From Phylloscopus collybita (lineage: Eukaryota; Chordata; Aves; Passeriformes; Phylloscopidae), in the NCBI GenBank assembly GCA_027886175.1, contig JAJNNQ010000023.1, positions 2,386,501 to 2,450,500 on the forward strand: a DNA stretch of 64,000 bases, written 5' to 3'. The position numbers and the translations under genes were made by a program. Positions 14,301 to 25,432 of this stretch are shown in pieces (positions within the stretch are counted from its first letter, which is position 1; each line of letters starts with the position of its first letter). The notes below the pieces were generated by a model. That model was not told the origin of the DNA. It did not search any database and was given only the letters and a program-made list of their open reading frames with translations.

Positions 14301-15349
14301 AGCTGCTGAGCTTGTGTAAGAACTCACTCTCATCCAAAAACTTGACTTCCAGCAGGAGCCCAGCACCCTCCCTTGAACTATTTCTCTGGCTTGTGTTCTC
14401 CTGAAGCAGCTGGTTGATCTTCCTGGGCTGGTAAGAGATAAAGAGAGAAAAAGAAATTTCTTTTTGTTTTTGCTTGGCTAGCAAGCTGAACTGAGCTGCT
14501 GAGGATTCAAACCGTGGGGCTGTAAGAAGGGAAGTCAAGGGGAATGTGTGGCCAGGAGAGGAAGAGCAGCAAATCCTTCTCAGAGCCACAGGTGCAGCTC
14601 CACCAGCTCAGGCAGCCTTGCAGAGCTTCACGTGGGGCAGCCACAGAGCACAGCCGAGCTGATCTCATGGCCTGCTGCCACCAAACAATCCAGATCCTCC
14701 CTCCCTCTTCCTCTCACTTCCTTTTTTTCTCTCTCCTTTTTTTGCCAGCTTAGCAAGCTTCTTGGAGCTGAAGGAGTTGGCCAAAACCAGTGCTAGGGAG
14801 GGGCTGGACATTTGAGGCCAGGAAAGGGTGGTGGGTATGGGGAACATGGGGCTACCTCTTCCCCTTTTGTCTGTGGGTCAGTGCTGTCCAACTCATGGTG
14901 CAGCACTTTCAATCAAATCAGCCTGACAGAAGTTATATTTAACCAAATTTCACTCTGCTTTGTCTTGGTGAACAGGCAAAGTGGTCAGCACCTCTTTCCT
15001 TGCCTCAAGGTGTTGTGTCCCTGTCTAATGTCACCAGGTCCTGTCACTGTCACCCTCTAACACAGTGGTTTTGAGTTCTTGTTCTTGCCTTAGATACACA
15101 TCAAGGATCAAAATAAAGCAAGTTTGTTTTTAAAATTACACTTGACCTTTGCAGCTTAACTGATATATTATCTATGCACGTTATTTTAAAGCAAAAAATA
15201 AGAAAATTAAATCTTGATCCACAGACGTATGAATATAAACTTCTGCTTTTGTTTTAGCGTTGTATTAATGATGTGAGGTGGAGCAGTTAGGTGAAGGGTA
15301 ATCTTCATGTTTGCAGTATGTTCAGAGAAAGACTTAAAAGTCATATTTA

Positions 15350-15380
15350 AAAAAAAAAAAAAAAGAAAGAAAGAAAAAAG
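15350..15380. repeat. A-rich / (GAAA)n tract
   Basis: A run of A passes into a few GAAA units. It is low-complexity sequence with no recognisable element attached. Confidence 0.8.
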
Positions 15381-17177
15381 CCAAGCTAGTATCCATACTT
15401 AAAAAGAAAAAAAGATAACCTGTATGTTTCAACTTCCTGTTTAAAAGGACAGTCTGGCAAAGCCAGTAGAGAGATTTAGTTAGGGGGGGAGGATTGCTGG
15501 TGATGGTGACTTTTCTAACAGGCTGTTTATACAGTAAAGTACCAGACAAAAAAGGCCTGGGAATTGTGTATATGTTTCAGGAGAGCACAGGGGAGTAGTT
15601 CCTGTGTAGCCAGTCTTTCCTAGCAACTGATAATGTTTTTTAATGTCTTTTCTAAATATCATAGATATTTCATTGGTGGACAGAGCATGTTGTGTTTCCT
15701 TGCTGAGCCTCTGCTTAGGGGACAGCTTTCTCTGCAGTGCCAACTGTTTGTCTGGCTTGCCTTTGACAATCACATTTCTCTAAAGGCTTCCAGCAAGACA
15801 CAAGCATCCCTTTCATGGAGAAAGAGAAACAGCACAAGGCAGAACCCAGAGCTGGGGGCAAATGTCTACCTTGAGTTTTAGCCACAGCAGACTGTGAGGC
15901 GCTTTCACAAGTGAGAGGAGGTAGGCAGTGATTTAACAGAGCATTTTCACCCCTTTTGCTCTGCTATGTGGGACACTTTTAGCTGGCAGGGAGGACGTGT
16001 CTGAATCTCCAGTATTCTTGCACTGTGAGTGAAGCCTACATGACGTTTGTCTATTGAGCAACTTCAAAGGCATCACCCACACAAGTGTTTTTCCTTTTTT
16101 TTTTTTTTCTCCTCCTTCAGTTTGAGCTGATCCTGGCTTGATGTTAGCTGTGACTTGGGCATTTTCAATTAATTTTGGTTCTGGTTCTGTTCTTGAACAA
16201 GCAAGTATAAAGGAAACACCTCTAAAGGGGCAGATATCTTTATTAACTTCTAGCAAAGATTGCTGCTGATGCAGAGGAATAAAATACATACTATCAGTTT
16301 ATTTTGCAAATAAATTGGTCACCTCCATGTCACTGAAATACCTCTAGGCACTTAATTGATTTATTCACAGATAATCCAAATATATTCTCTTAATGTTAGT
16401 TTTAATCTATTCTGTTTATTTCCTACCAATTCCTACATCATGCTTATTTGGCATAGGAGAATTTAACTGCTCCTTGTTAGGAAATCAGTTCCTACATCTG
16501 GAAATTTGAGTGATTACTGTGATTTCTCCCTTTAGAAACGAAACTGTAATTTGGCTTTAGTTTTTTTTTAGAGGGTGTAGAAGATGTGTGTGCTCAGTGT
16601 GCCCTGCATTAGACCAGTACCCCTGGATTAAATCAAAAATACATACTTTTGAGAAACTTCTTGAGGAAATTGTAGAGCTAATTTGAAGTAAGTATTTGGG
16701 GGGCAAAAAAGAAGTGAAGTATTTCATGCAATGGAAGCTTAGTCTTACCTAACAAAATGGATTTTCAGAAAATGGAAGGGATCAAACTTTAATGAAGTGA
16801 ACCAATCCCTGCCTTCCTAATCTATGGAATTTTAATTTGCTTGTTTAGAGAGCATAACAGTAGTTATAGAAACATGCATTTAAAAGCACTTTAAAATCAC
16901 CAGGGCATCTAAGGAATTTGAGACACCTGTAGTCCTTGAATAATACTAATTGATATCTGTGAAGACTTTATGAAATCTGCACAAAAGATAGAATTTTGAG
17001 TGGCTTAAACCTTTATTTCCAATTCAATACTGACAAGAAGTTGCTGAAGTCTCTCTCCTCCCTCTGGTCTCTCCCCTTTAACCTCTGAATGACTGAACTG
17101 GATGGAAATGTATCAGTCAATTAAACATTGCTGAGGGCTTCAAAGGCTCGAACAAAAGTCAGAGGTGCACACTGAAG

Positions 17178-17217
17178 TTTCTTAGAGCTTTTCTGACTTT
17201 CTTAGAGCTCTTCAAAA
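17178..17217. repeat. Two imperfect 20-bp tandem copies
   Basis: The block beginning TTTCTTAGAGCT occurs at 17178 and again at 17198, a 20-bp period. The first 12 bases are identical and the tails differ. This is a small local duplication in non-coding sequence. Confidence 0.75.
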
Positions 17218-17413
17218 ATCAAAAGTGAATTATATTTCCACTTGTATCCAGGGTAGCACTGAGCCCAGTGTCAAGATAAAAAATCCAAACAACTGGTGGC
17301 AGCAGATGCAATTCTGCACCTGCAAGCAGTGGGTGTTTTTCACATTTTTGTGTGTACATATCTGCACATATTATTTGTCATTTCAGGTACACAGCAAAGC
17401 TATGGAATGTATT

Positions 17414-17442
17414 TACTGGGAAATTGGGAAGATTTCCCAGTA
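17414..17442. repeat. 10-bp inverted repeat with 9-nt loop
   Basis: TACTGGGAAA (17414-17423) is the exact reverse complement of TTTCCCAGTA (17433-17442), with a loop of nine bases that itself repeats GGGAA. It is a possible hairpin of unknown role. Confidence 0.85.
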
Positions 17443-18655
17443 GATACTGGGGAAAGAAGTATTTACAGTGTTCTCATTTGGATAGAATAGGATGAAAGTT
17501 AGAAAAGGAATAGCAGGAAGTTATGCAATGCAGGTGATGATTTGGAGGTATTAAATCTGACAGGAGAGAATAATTTCAGTTAGGAACTACTGTTACAGAA
17601 ACTTTAGGCATTGACACTGTTTGTATCACCTCACTGATTACTGGTAATAGCTCTTGTCATATTTTTGGCAATATGCAAAATAATGCCTTTTCCTCTTAAA
17701 TGCTGCGTGCTTGGAGCAGAAGACAAAAGCACTTATGTGGATATGTGATTCTTGTTTACTTTCATTCTAACAGCTCTCTAATTCAATTCTTCTGATTATG
17801 TTGTGCAGGCAGCAGAACATCAGAATTACTGGATATGTTCATTCTGCTACAGAAACTTTGGGTTGTTCCAGTAAATTTATTTTCTCCTCAGTTTTACGTA
17901 TTCCAACTGTAGTTTCTGTGATTGTAGCTATGTAGAATCCAAAGCCAGGCCTTGAGGATCTGGCAGTTGTACACTCTAATGGCCTTCTTATGTCTCACTC
18001 CCACAGAAAGGAGACACCTACCTCTGCATTTGTGGTCTGTTAAACGTTGTAGTTGTTTGTGGGATGTGGCTTGACTGGGTTGTTAGAGTGAGTGATGGCA
18101 CAAATGGCCATATTGGCTTTCATTGGGCAGTACAGGAAAGTTCTGTATGGATTTTAAAATAGCAATTCATCTTGTAAATACCCTTAGAAGCCTTGTTTGG
18201 CAGCTCATTGTTTAAATCCTTTCATCTTGGGAATTTGTCATTATGTTAGATTTTCAGCAAAGCTCTTCTCCTACGGATGTGTGTGGTTATTTTAATATCA
18301 TCACAGCTTGCGGTGCCTTGTTCCATAATCCTCTGTAAAAAGCACTGCTAGCCTCTTGGAAATGCATTTCTGGGCATGACATTTTTAATTTGAGCTGACT
18401 TCTTCAATTTTGTGTTGGGGAAGGTGATGGAGCCTGATCTGATTTCCGTCACTAAACTGTGGCGGGGAGATAGATGAGCATAACCCCTCTGTTTGCAGGC
18501 TTCACAGTTACAGCAAAAATTGAGGCTGGATTAAGGCAAGATGCATAGCTCCAGGTGAGGAACTTGAAGATTCACTCTATGTGAATCCCAGGTGAATCAC
18601 CTGTGAGAAAATGTGGGGAAACTGCCATGGGTGGTCAAGGATAGAGAACAACTTC

Positions 18656-18816
18656 CATAGAATCATGGAATCCTGGCATGGTTGTAAGGAGCCTTAAAGC
18701 TCATCCAGTTCCAACCCTTGCCATGGACATGGGCACCTTCCACTAGACCAGGCTGCTCAGAGCCCATCCAGCCTGGCCTTGGACACATCCAGGGATGGGC
18801 AGCCACAGCTCCTCTG
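18656..18816 (-). mobile_element. CR1 LINE 3' tail (antisense)
   Basis: Read on the plus strand, this is the reverse complement of the 3' end of an avian CR1 non-LTR retrotransposon. It begins with the CATAGAATCATGGAATC-type terminal octamer repeat. It continues with the familiar blocks CTTCCACTAGACCAGGCTGC, GCCCATCCAGCCTGGCC and CAGGGATGGGCAGCCACAG. The element is therefore on the minus strand and heavily 5'-truncated, as most CR1 copies in birds are. The right boundary is approximate: homology fades after the CTCCTCTGG block. No coding capacity remains. An open frame reading through 18743-18928 on the minus strand is partly CR1 and is not a gene. Confidence 0.92.
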
Positions 18817-21542
18817 GCTCTGATGTGTTGTTAGAGATGTGTTGTGCTGGTGATTTCTGTGTCTCCAAGACTGGTACCAGCTCGTGACCAGGAGTCCTGT
18901 CCCTGCCTGCTGGTGGATGTAAGAACACTGATGTCCCTGTGACGAGTTTAAAAGGTTGTCAGATGAAAATGGATCATGTTCTCAGCTGGGAAATGTTTGT
19001 GTGGCTGCCTACCCAAAATGTGTGTGTCTTACAGAGTAAGTGAGCAGATGAGAGCACCGTTCAGTCTTGTTGAGTCCTCTTGGGGCTTTTCATCTGCTCG
19101 AAAATGCTTTGAATGGAGACAAAGAGTGGACTTATACAGGTTTCCTATTATTAGGTCTAATAGTTTATCTGCATTTTCAGGTGGGTGAAGCTGATTATTT
19201 GTTGTTGACAGAAGGACTGTGTAGGGAACTTGTCCTAACAAGCAGTAATTGTGTGATTAGGAGAGTTTAATAAAGAAGAGGAATTCTAATTCATTCACAG
19301 TGCTTGGTTTGTTGACAGTTAATGTCATTTGCATTGAATGAGATCTATCAGTGTTGCTTATATTTTCAAGCTATTTGGAAGTGCTGGTATTCTGAAGCAT
19401 TATTGTTTGCATCTAAGACCAAAGTTAAGACCTGTAGAAATCAGGAAATATTCCTAAAAAAAAACCAACCAAAAACTTCATTTTAATATCTCAAATTTAG
19501 ATACTTAGTAGTATGATTAGACTGTAGAATCACAGAAACTCTTTTGCTGAGAAATAATTCACATTTTGAAAAGGGCATTTTGTAAGTTCCATCATTAGGA
19601 ACAATTATAGTTATTTTCATAAATGAAACTGGACAGCACTGATGTATTTATAGTCACAGGTATGTTACCAATGTAACTTGTTTTACTCACACGTTGCATT
19701 TCTTTGCTTTGGCAAGAGCAGTGCAGGACCCTAGAAATATCTATTACTTTGGAAGGGAACAATACAAAATATAACTTGTAATATACAATATTTCTTTTCC
19801 AAGCAAAAGTTGTCTAAGAAAAAAAGTTGTGATCACTTTCAGCCTATAACTGTTAAAGTAAATGTTGTAGATTGCATAAGGAAAAAATAAACTATTACTA
19901 AAATACAAATGTAACCAATACAGATGTGGTTAGTAGTCCAGGTTCATTATCATTTATATGTTTATAGCTATGTAGGACCATTCTTTATCTATTCAAAAAG
20001 AATCTTCTGATCCAGATGATAGAATTATGAATCTCTGATGTACTCTCTGCCTCCTCATGGGCATGCATTAGATAAAATTAAGTTAATTAGTTTTTTACTG
20101 AGGTCTATTTTTTGGTCAGGCATATAAATTAACTGTCAAAATCGAGCACTTCCATTTTGTCAGGAAATAATTTTCTTATAATGAAAGATAATTTATGATA
20201 TAAATACATGCTGAATCAGGCATTGTAATGCAGATGACCCAGTGGCCCTGTATGATTTCTGAAGCTTGGACTTGAATACTGGTTCATACAAGTTCTTACT
20301 TTAAAAAGGGAGGGAAGAAGGGCAAACTGGGGAGAAATTCCCACAGCTCAAAATATTTCTAAAGCTGCCTAACAAAGCAGCTTTAACTCTCTGTATAAAG
20401 CTTTCTCTAAGCAACTTGGTGGGTCTGGCATAAGTATCAACTCTGAACAAGATTTTCATTTCTAATCTCTTTTCCTGTCTCAATACTGAATTATGTTCAG
20501 AGTTTTCAGATCATGCTTGCCCCAGTGAGACACGGGGAAGCTGCCAAAGCCCACAGGGAGAACTCTGTATTGATTACTGAGAGCAGACAGACTTCTGACC
20601 TGCTGGAATTGCACTGGGACCACTCGTGGCAGTGGTTCCTAGGAGGAATAAAATATTTACCTCAACTCTTGAAGTGATACTCTATTAAATCATTCTCTTT
20701 TTAGGTCCTATTCTTGTATCACAGTAGGTTAGGAGACCCATGATGAATGCAAACAGTGCAAACACAAAGTGGGGTTTTGGAGCATGAGGTGTGCACTTTC
20801 ATTGTTGACTTTTTCTGTCATCAGCGTATTCCTGAAGCATTTATTATGCTAAAAAGAAAAAAAGCACCTGTCTGATTGGTAGCAATACTGCTTGTAAGTG
20901 AAAACATGGTCATTTTAGATTCAAAATCTTACCGTGCCAGCTTGAAACAGAACCTCAACAATTGGGTCTCGTTGCTGCAGGTGTTTTCCTATCCAGAAAC
21001 ACAGGTCATGGCCAGCCTGACATTTCTGAAATGTGTCCATTTGGCTGTGGGATGTCTGTTAGACAAGCACAGTAGGGTTGTGATATCACAATATGTGCAC
21101 AGTAAGTTAAGCACAAGATGATGTGAGCTCATGCATGTTTGTTTCAGTAGGTCAGTCAAGTGATCTGAAGGACCAAATGGTTTCTCCACTGCAGGAGCCT
21201 TTTCTTGTCCAAGTTTTAAGGAGATTGGAGACACTGAGTCCTGCTCCTGTGATACTGTCACAGGGAAGCTCTTCAAATTATGAAGTGAATGCACATCCAG
21301 AAATAAGCTTTTGATTGTATAAAAGACACATTTGTAGATTTGTGAATGTATTTTGCTTTCAGGCTGCTGGAACTGAGTTGTACAGGTGGTTATTTCCCCC
21401 ACTCTCTTCTGAATCCTAGCTGAGACCTCATTGGCTTCTTTCTATAGTTCATTTAACAAGTTTGTCCCTCATAAACAAGATTGTGGCTCCTATTCCAGCT
21501 CTTACTGCCAGGAAGCCTTTTACAAAACATATATGATTAAAC

Positions 21543-21572
21543 ATGACTTATGTTAATAAGTCATTAACATAA
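21543..21572. repeat. Overlapping, mutually exclusive inverted repeats
   Basis: Two hairpins overlap. ATGACTTA (21543-21550) pairs with TAAGTCAT (21557-21564), and TTATGTTAAT (21548-21557) pairs with ATTAACATAA (21563-21572). Both cannot form at once because they share bases. The sequence is AT-rich, so stability is modest. Confidence 0.8.
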
Positions 21573-24435
21573 CTAATAACATTTGCTCTCTTAGAAGAGC
21601 AAGACAAGAAGTGATGGGGGCCTTTTTCCCCCTCAGGATTTACTATCCATCTTTTCTGTGTACCTCTGCAGTCATGTGCAAGTATCAGCTCTTGAAAAGA
21701 CTTGAGAAAAGGCATCAGTATTGGAAATGAATTATAAAAACTGTCAGCTTTTCTGTGTGTCTTTCTTCAAAGTATTAGGTACTGATCACTGGGAAAAGCC
21801 TGGTTTAATCTGCTGAGTGAGATCAAAAGGAAAAATAAACTTCAGTTCAATCTGGCGTTGCCTGAGATTTATGGAGCCTGTGCTGCTCATGTCTGGTTTT
21901 TAACCTGTAACTCTAGAATTTGGCAGGCTGTTTTCTCCACAGAGGTCTGCTGGCTGTCTGGTGAAACATCATTTGGGCAGCAATCGAGTCCATGTAGCAA
22001 GGACAAGTGCAATTTCCCCATCTTAGATTCTTTCCTATGCAAAATGGTAAAAGGGACACTCCCAGTAAATAGAGTATTAAATGGAAAAAGGGATATTTGA
22101 AGGGATATTTTTATGGGTGTCCTCTCTGCAGTATTAATGTCTAAGAGTTTTCTTCCTGTGGAAAGATCAGTGGTTTAGTTGCACGTGAATGTGTTCTGTG
22201 TGTTTCAGGCTCTTGTTACAGAAGATGTTCCTCCAGTAGTAAGGGCTGTGTTTGGAGCTCAGCTTGGTGCACAGCTGCTCTGTATGAAATAATTGACACT
22301 TCCATAGCCCAGTTGTTTCATTGCTGTTTCCTGGAAGAGACAGATTGGGTTCACCAGCTTAATCCCCAAACATGTGGTCTATATTCAAATACCAAATGAG
22401 GCGGAACTGTGAACAAGCTTTCTGTTTGGTTGGATTTATTTTGGTATATGCCAAATCTATATTCTGTGCAAGTGCATCCCCTGGGAGCTCTTCCTAAGCT
22501 GCTACTGTGACCCTTATATCAGACCAGGATCCCAGTTCCTCCAGCCAGGAACCTTGGAACAGTTTCCATTGAGAGGCAATGTTTATGGGAAGACAAATGG
22601 AAACCTTACTCATTTCTGGGTGGGAAACCTTTCTGCTTACTGCTAACTTTCAGAGAAAAAAAAAAAAAAGGCAAATGGCAAGATGTAATTTTTGATTAAT
22701 GATTGAAATTCTTCTCTTCATCTTCCACCTATTGTATGGAATCTGTAAAGGAGATTTTTGATATACTCTAATAGCCTCTACAGCTGGGTAAAGAGTGGGA
22801 AAATGTATTTACAGGTTTCAATTCGTTATAGCCTAATTTAGGATGGATTTAGGAAATTCATCAATAAAACAGTGTAGATTAAATTTAAAGCAAATCCACA
22901 TGTTTTAGTCTGTAAGTGCAGACATTTATAAAATAAATTGGTGTATCATGTTACTTTTGTTTTCTTTAAAATGACTTCATGTGAATTAGACTTGAGTGTG
23001 GAGTAATGAGATGTGTTAGGACATGTTGAAAGGTATTAGGCGTGCACATAGCACCACCTCCTTTGGGTTGTGTTGATGGGCAAAATTTGGGGTATTCTGA
23101 GTTGTTGCTGTGATAGGACAAACAGATGAAAGCAACAGATATTTCTTGTCATAGTCTAGTTTCTTTACCCATGCAAAAATCTGAGGTTTTCCCTACTTAA
23201 AGCACAGAAGGAAGCAAGGCTAAGCAATTGCTTTTCTTGTTGTTCCCAGCCTTGTAGATTTTTCAGTCTTATCTACAGTTTTTGGGTCCTGCCCAAAGGC
23301 CTTTCACAGAGTACTTTAATTTCCATCACCTTCCCCCCTGCTCCATTTCCCTCCTTATCTCTCCTCATTTTGCTTCAGTTATCTGTTCCATACTGAAACT
23401 TGAATTTATTTTGGTTTTGCTGGATACAGGTCAATGATTTGAATTGTCATCCTGAGGAGATTTTGGCCACCAAAACCTGAGCAGTGTCTGGGCATTTTTG
23501 GTGTGGGGCATCTGCAGAGGAGGCTGAGGGTATATCCAGCAGAGCTGAATTTTAGTCTTTTTATCTTTGACTTTCTTTTGTAATCCTACTTGGGATTATT
23601 TTTCTTTTCTTCCCATCAGAGGACACTGATGTTTTACCTTTTCAAACACAAAAAGCAAAATTTATGTTCTGTTACCCAGTGATGCTCTTTGATCAGGAGA
23701 TTGTGTTAACAATTTCTCTTAATTTTGAGACCAGGAGAGAAATGCCCAAGGGTGACATAAATCATCCATGAGTTCCAAGAGCCTTTCTTTTAAGTAAAGA
23801 CTTTTCTCCCTACTGTACTGAAACTTGTGATCTGTCATCAGAATGCGAGTTATTTAACTGAGTTTTTCAGCACAATGTTGTGTCTTTTGCTGAATTTAGG
23901 GGGAAGCAATTTACTCCTCTTAACTGAGGACAGAATGTGTAGTCATGCTTTTCTTCACTGACGTTAGCTGCTAACAAAATAGCCTCAAATATTTGCAAAC
24001 ACTCCGAACCAGAGCAGCCTCAGAGTGCTGCCCTTTGGTTAAGAAGTTTTTTTCAAGTACAAATCAAGGTGTGCTGGGTCTGGCTGGCCTGCAGTTTTAC
24101 CTTTCCTCTCAGAATTCTGTCCTGCTCTGACATCTGGGCTGGTTTGGGTACCACAGCAGTGGCTTGGCCAGGGCTGAGCAGGAATCTCACATTCCTGCAG
24201 GTCTGGGAGGGGACTTGGCCAGGACACCCGACCTTGGCTGAGCCCAGGGATGTTCCTAAGGGTGATAAAAGCCAGAGGGAGGAAAGGGGAGCATTGGTTA
24301 TTAAGGCATTTGTTCTCCACGGCAGCCTCTCTGTGTACTGAGGCCCCAGGAAACAGCCAAACATTGCCTGCTGCTGGGAAATGAAGAATAAATCATCTTT
24401 CTGGGTTTTTTTAATTTGCTTCCACGCTCAGCCTT

Positions 24436-24437
<2 letters not shown>

Positions 24438-24485
<48 letters not shown>
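24438..24485. repeat. T(48) homopolymer beside an LTR fragment
   Basis: An uninterrupted run of 48 T, the longest homopolymer in the window. It directly abuts the minus-strand LTR fragment to its right. It most likely arose by expansion of the A-rich part of that LTR. Assembly length here should be treated with caution because such runs are hard to sequence. Confidence 0.9.
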
Positions 24486-24489
<4 letters not shown>

Positions 24490-24585
24490 AAACTGCCTTT
24501 ATCTTGACCCATGAGCTTTTCATCTTGTTTTCTCCCCCATCCTGCTGAAGAGGGAGGTGAGGGTGGCTTGGTGGGCACCAGGGTC
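24486..24585 (-). mobile_element. Fragment of an avian endogenous retrovirus LTR
   Basis: The reverse complement resembles, from memory, a common bird ERV LTR. In order, it has a segment near GGTGCCCACCAAGCC, a CTCACCTCCC block, GGATGGGGGAGAAAA, then CTCATGGGTCAAGATAA and a GGCAGTTTAATTAAA segment leading into an A-rich run. This is the start of the LTR on the minus strand. A short internal deletion near the outer end seems likely. No second LTR, primer-binding site or gag/pol/env coding sequence is visible nearby, so it is a decayed solitary LTR piece. The family name cannot be assigned without a repeat library. Confidence 0.65.
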
Positions 24586-25409
24586 AGTTTTGCACGAGGG
24601 CTGCACAGCCTTGGAGCTGTGGGACACGAGCCAGTGGCTTTCAGGACAATTCCTCCTGTTTATGAAAAGCAGCAAAAAATGGCAAAGTAATGCTTTGCTC
24701 CAGCTGTTGCAAATGAATTACAGCACAGGCCCACACAGTAGCAGAGGATGCATTTCTGTATTTCCACAATTATCATAAAGCTGTGGGGTCAGTTTGCTGT
24801 CTGAGGGCTCATCCAGGAGCTGGGAAGCATTAACTGGATTGGTTGAGACTGGTTTTGAAACTGCATGCTCAGGAACAGCTTCAAAAGTAGAACATAAAGG
24901 CTTTCATTCTCTCCTGCTTTAAAAAGGCTTGCTTTCCTGGTTTTGCCCAGGGAATGGTTTATTCTGGCTAAACAGAAATATTTAGAACATGAAGGACATT
25001 CCTGACAAGATTATGTTTTTTAATATGAAATGGATTTGGATTTTGAATTCTTTTGCTGTTTTAAATGTTGATGTTTAGAATCGTGGTTGGATTTGTGAAG
25101 CAGCTGCAGGGCTGAGGGTATCCTGAGTTTGCAGCTGGCTAATGAGAAATGATGTTGGTTTGGACAATACCAATTACTGACCTTCTTAGTCTTAGCAATA
25201 GTAAGTCTGTCTTAGTAAGAAAAGAAATTATGTCTAGAACAATATAGAATGACAAGGCGATTGTGACAACAGGTGATAAGACTGGAAAAATGAGTGAAAC
25301 ACCAAGCTTGTCAAAAATCTGCATTGTTTGATTCAATCAAAAGGAGCACCGACCAAGACATTTTTTCCAAAAATGAAAATAATGAAATATGCTTGAAAAG
25401 CAAAATTTT

Positions 25410-25432
25410 TTTTCAGTGTTCATCACTGAAAA
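25410..25432. repeat. 9-bp inverted repeat with 5-nt loop
   Basis: TTTTCAGTG (25410-25418) is the exact reverse complement of CACTGAAAA (25424-25432), separated by TTCAT. It is a small hairpin in non-coding sequence with no known role. Confidence 0.85.

Noticed and set aside
14122..14589. A 155-codon minus-strand open frame in a locally GC-richer stretch
   Set aside because: No family resemblance and no splice or promoter evidence. The Ser/Leu-rich content is typical of non-coding frames.
20876..21121. Candidate preceding exon: a frame with Asn-Asn-Trp-Val-Ser-Leu-Leu-Gln followed by a CAG/GTGTTT border
   Set aside because: It superficially resembles the Trp-Ile-Asn...Leu-Leu-Thr-Gln segment expected before the exon at 37169, but spacing and flanking residues do not match. 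Taken as coincidence.
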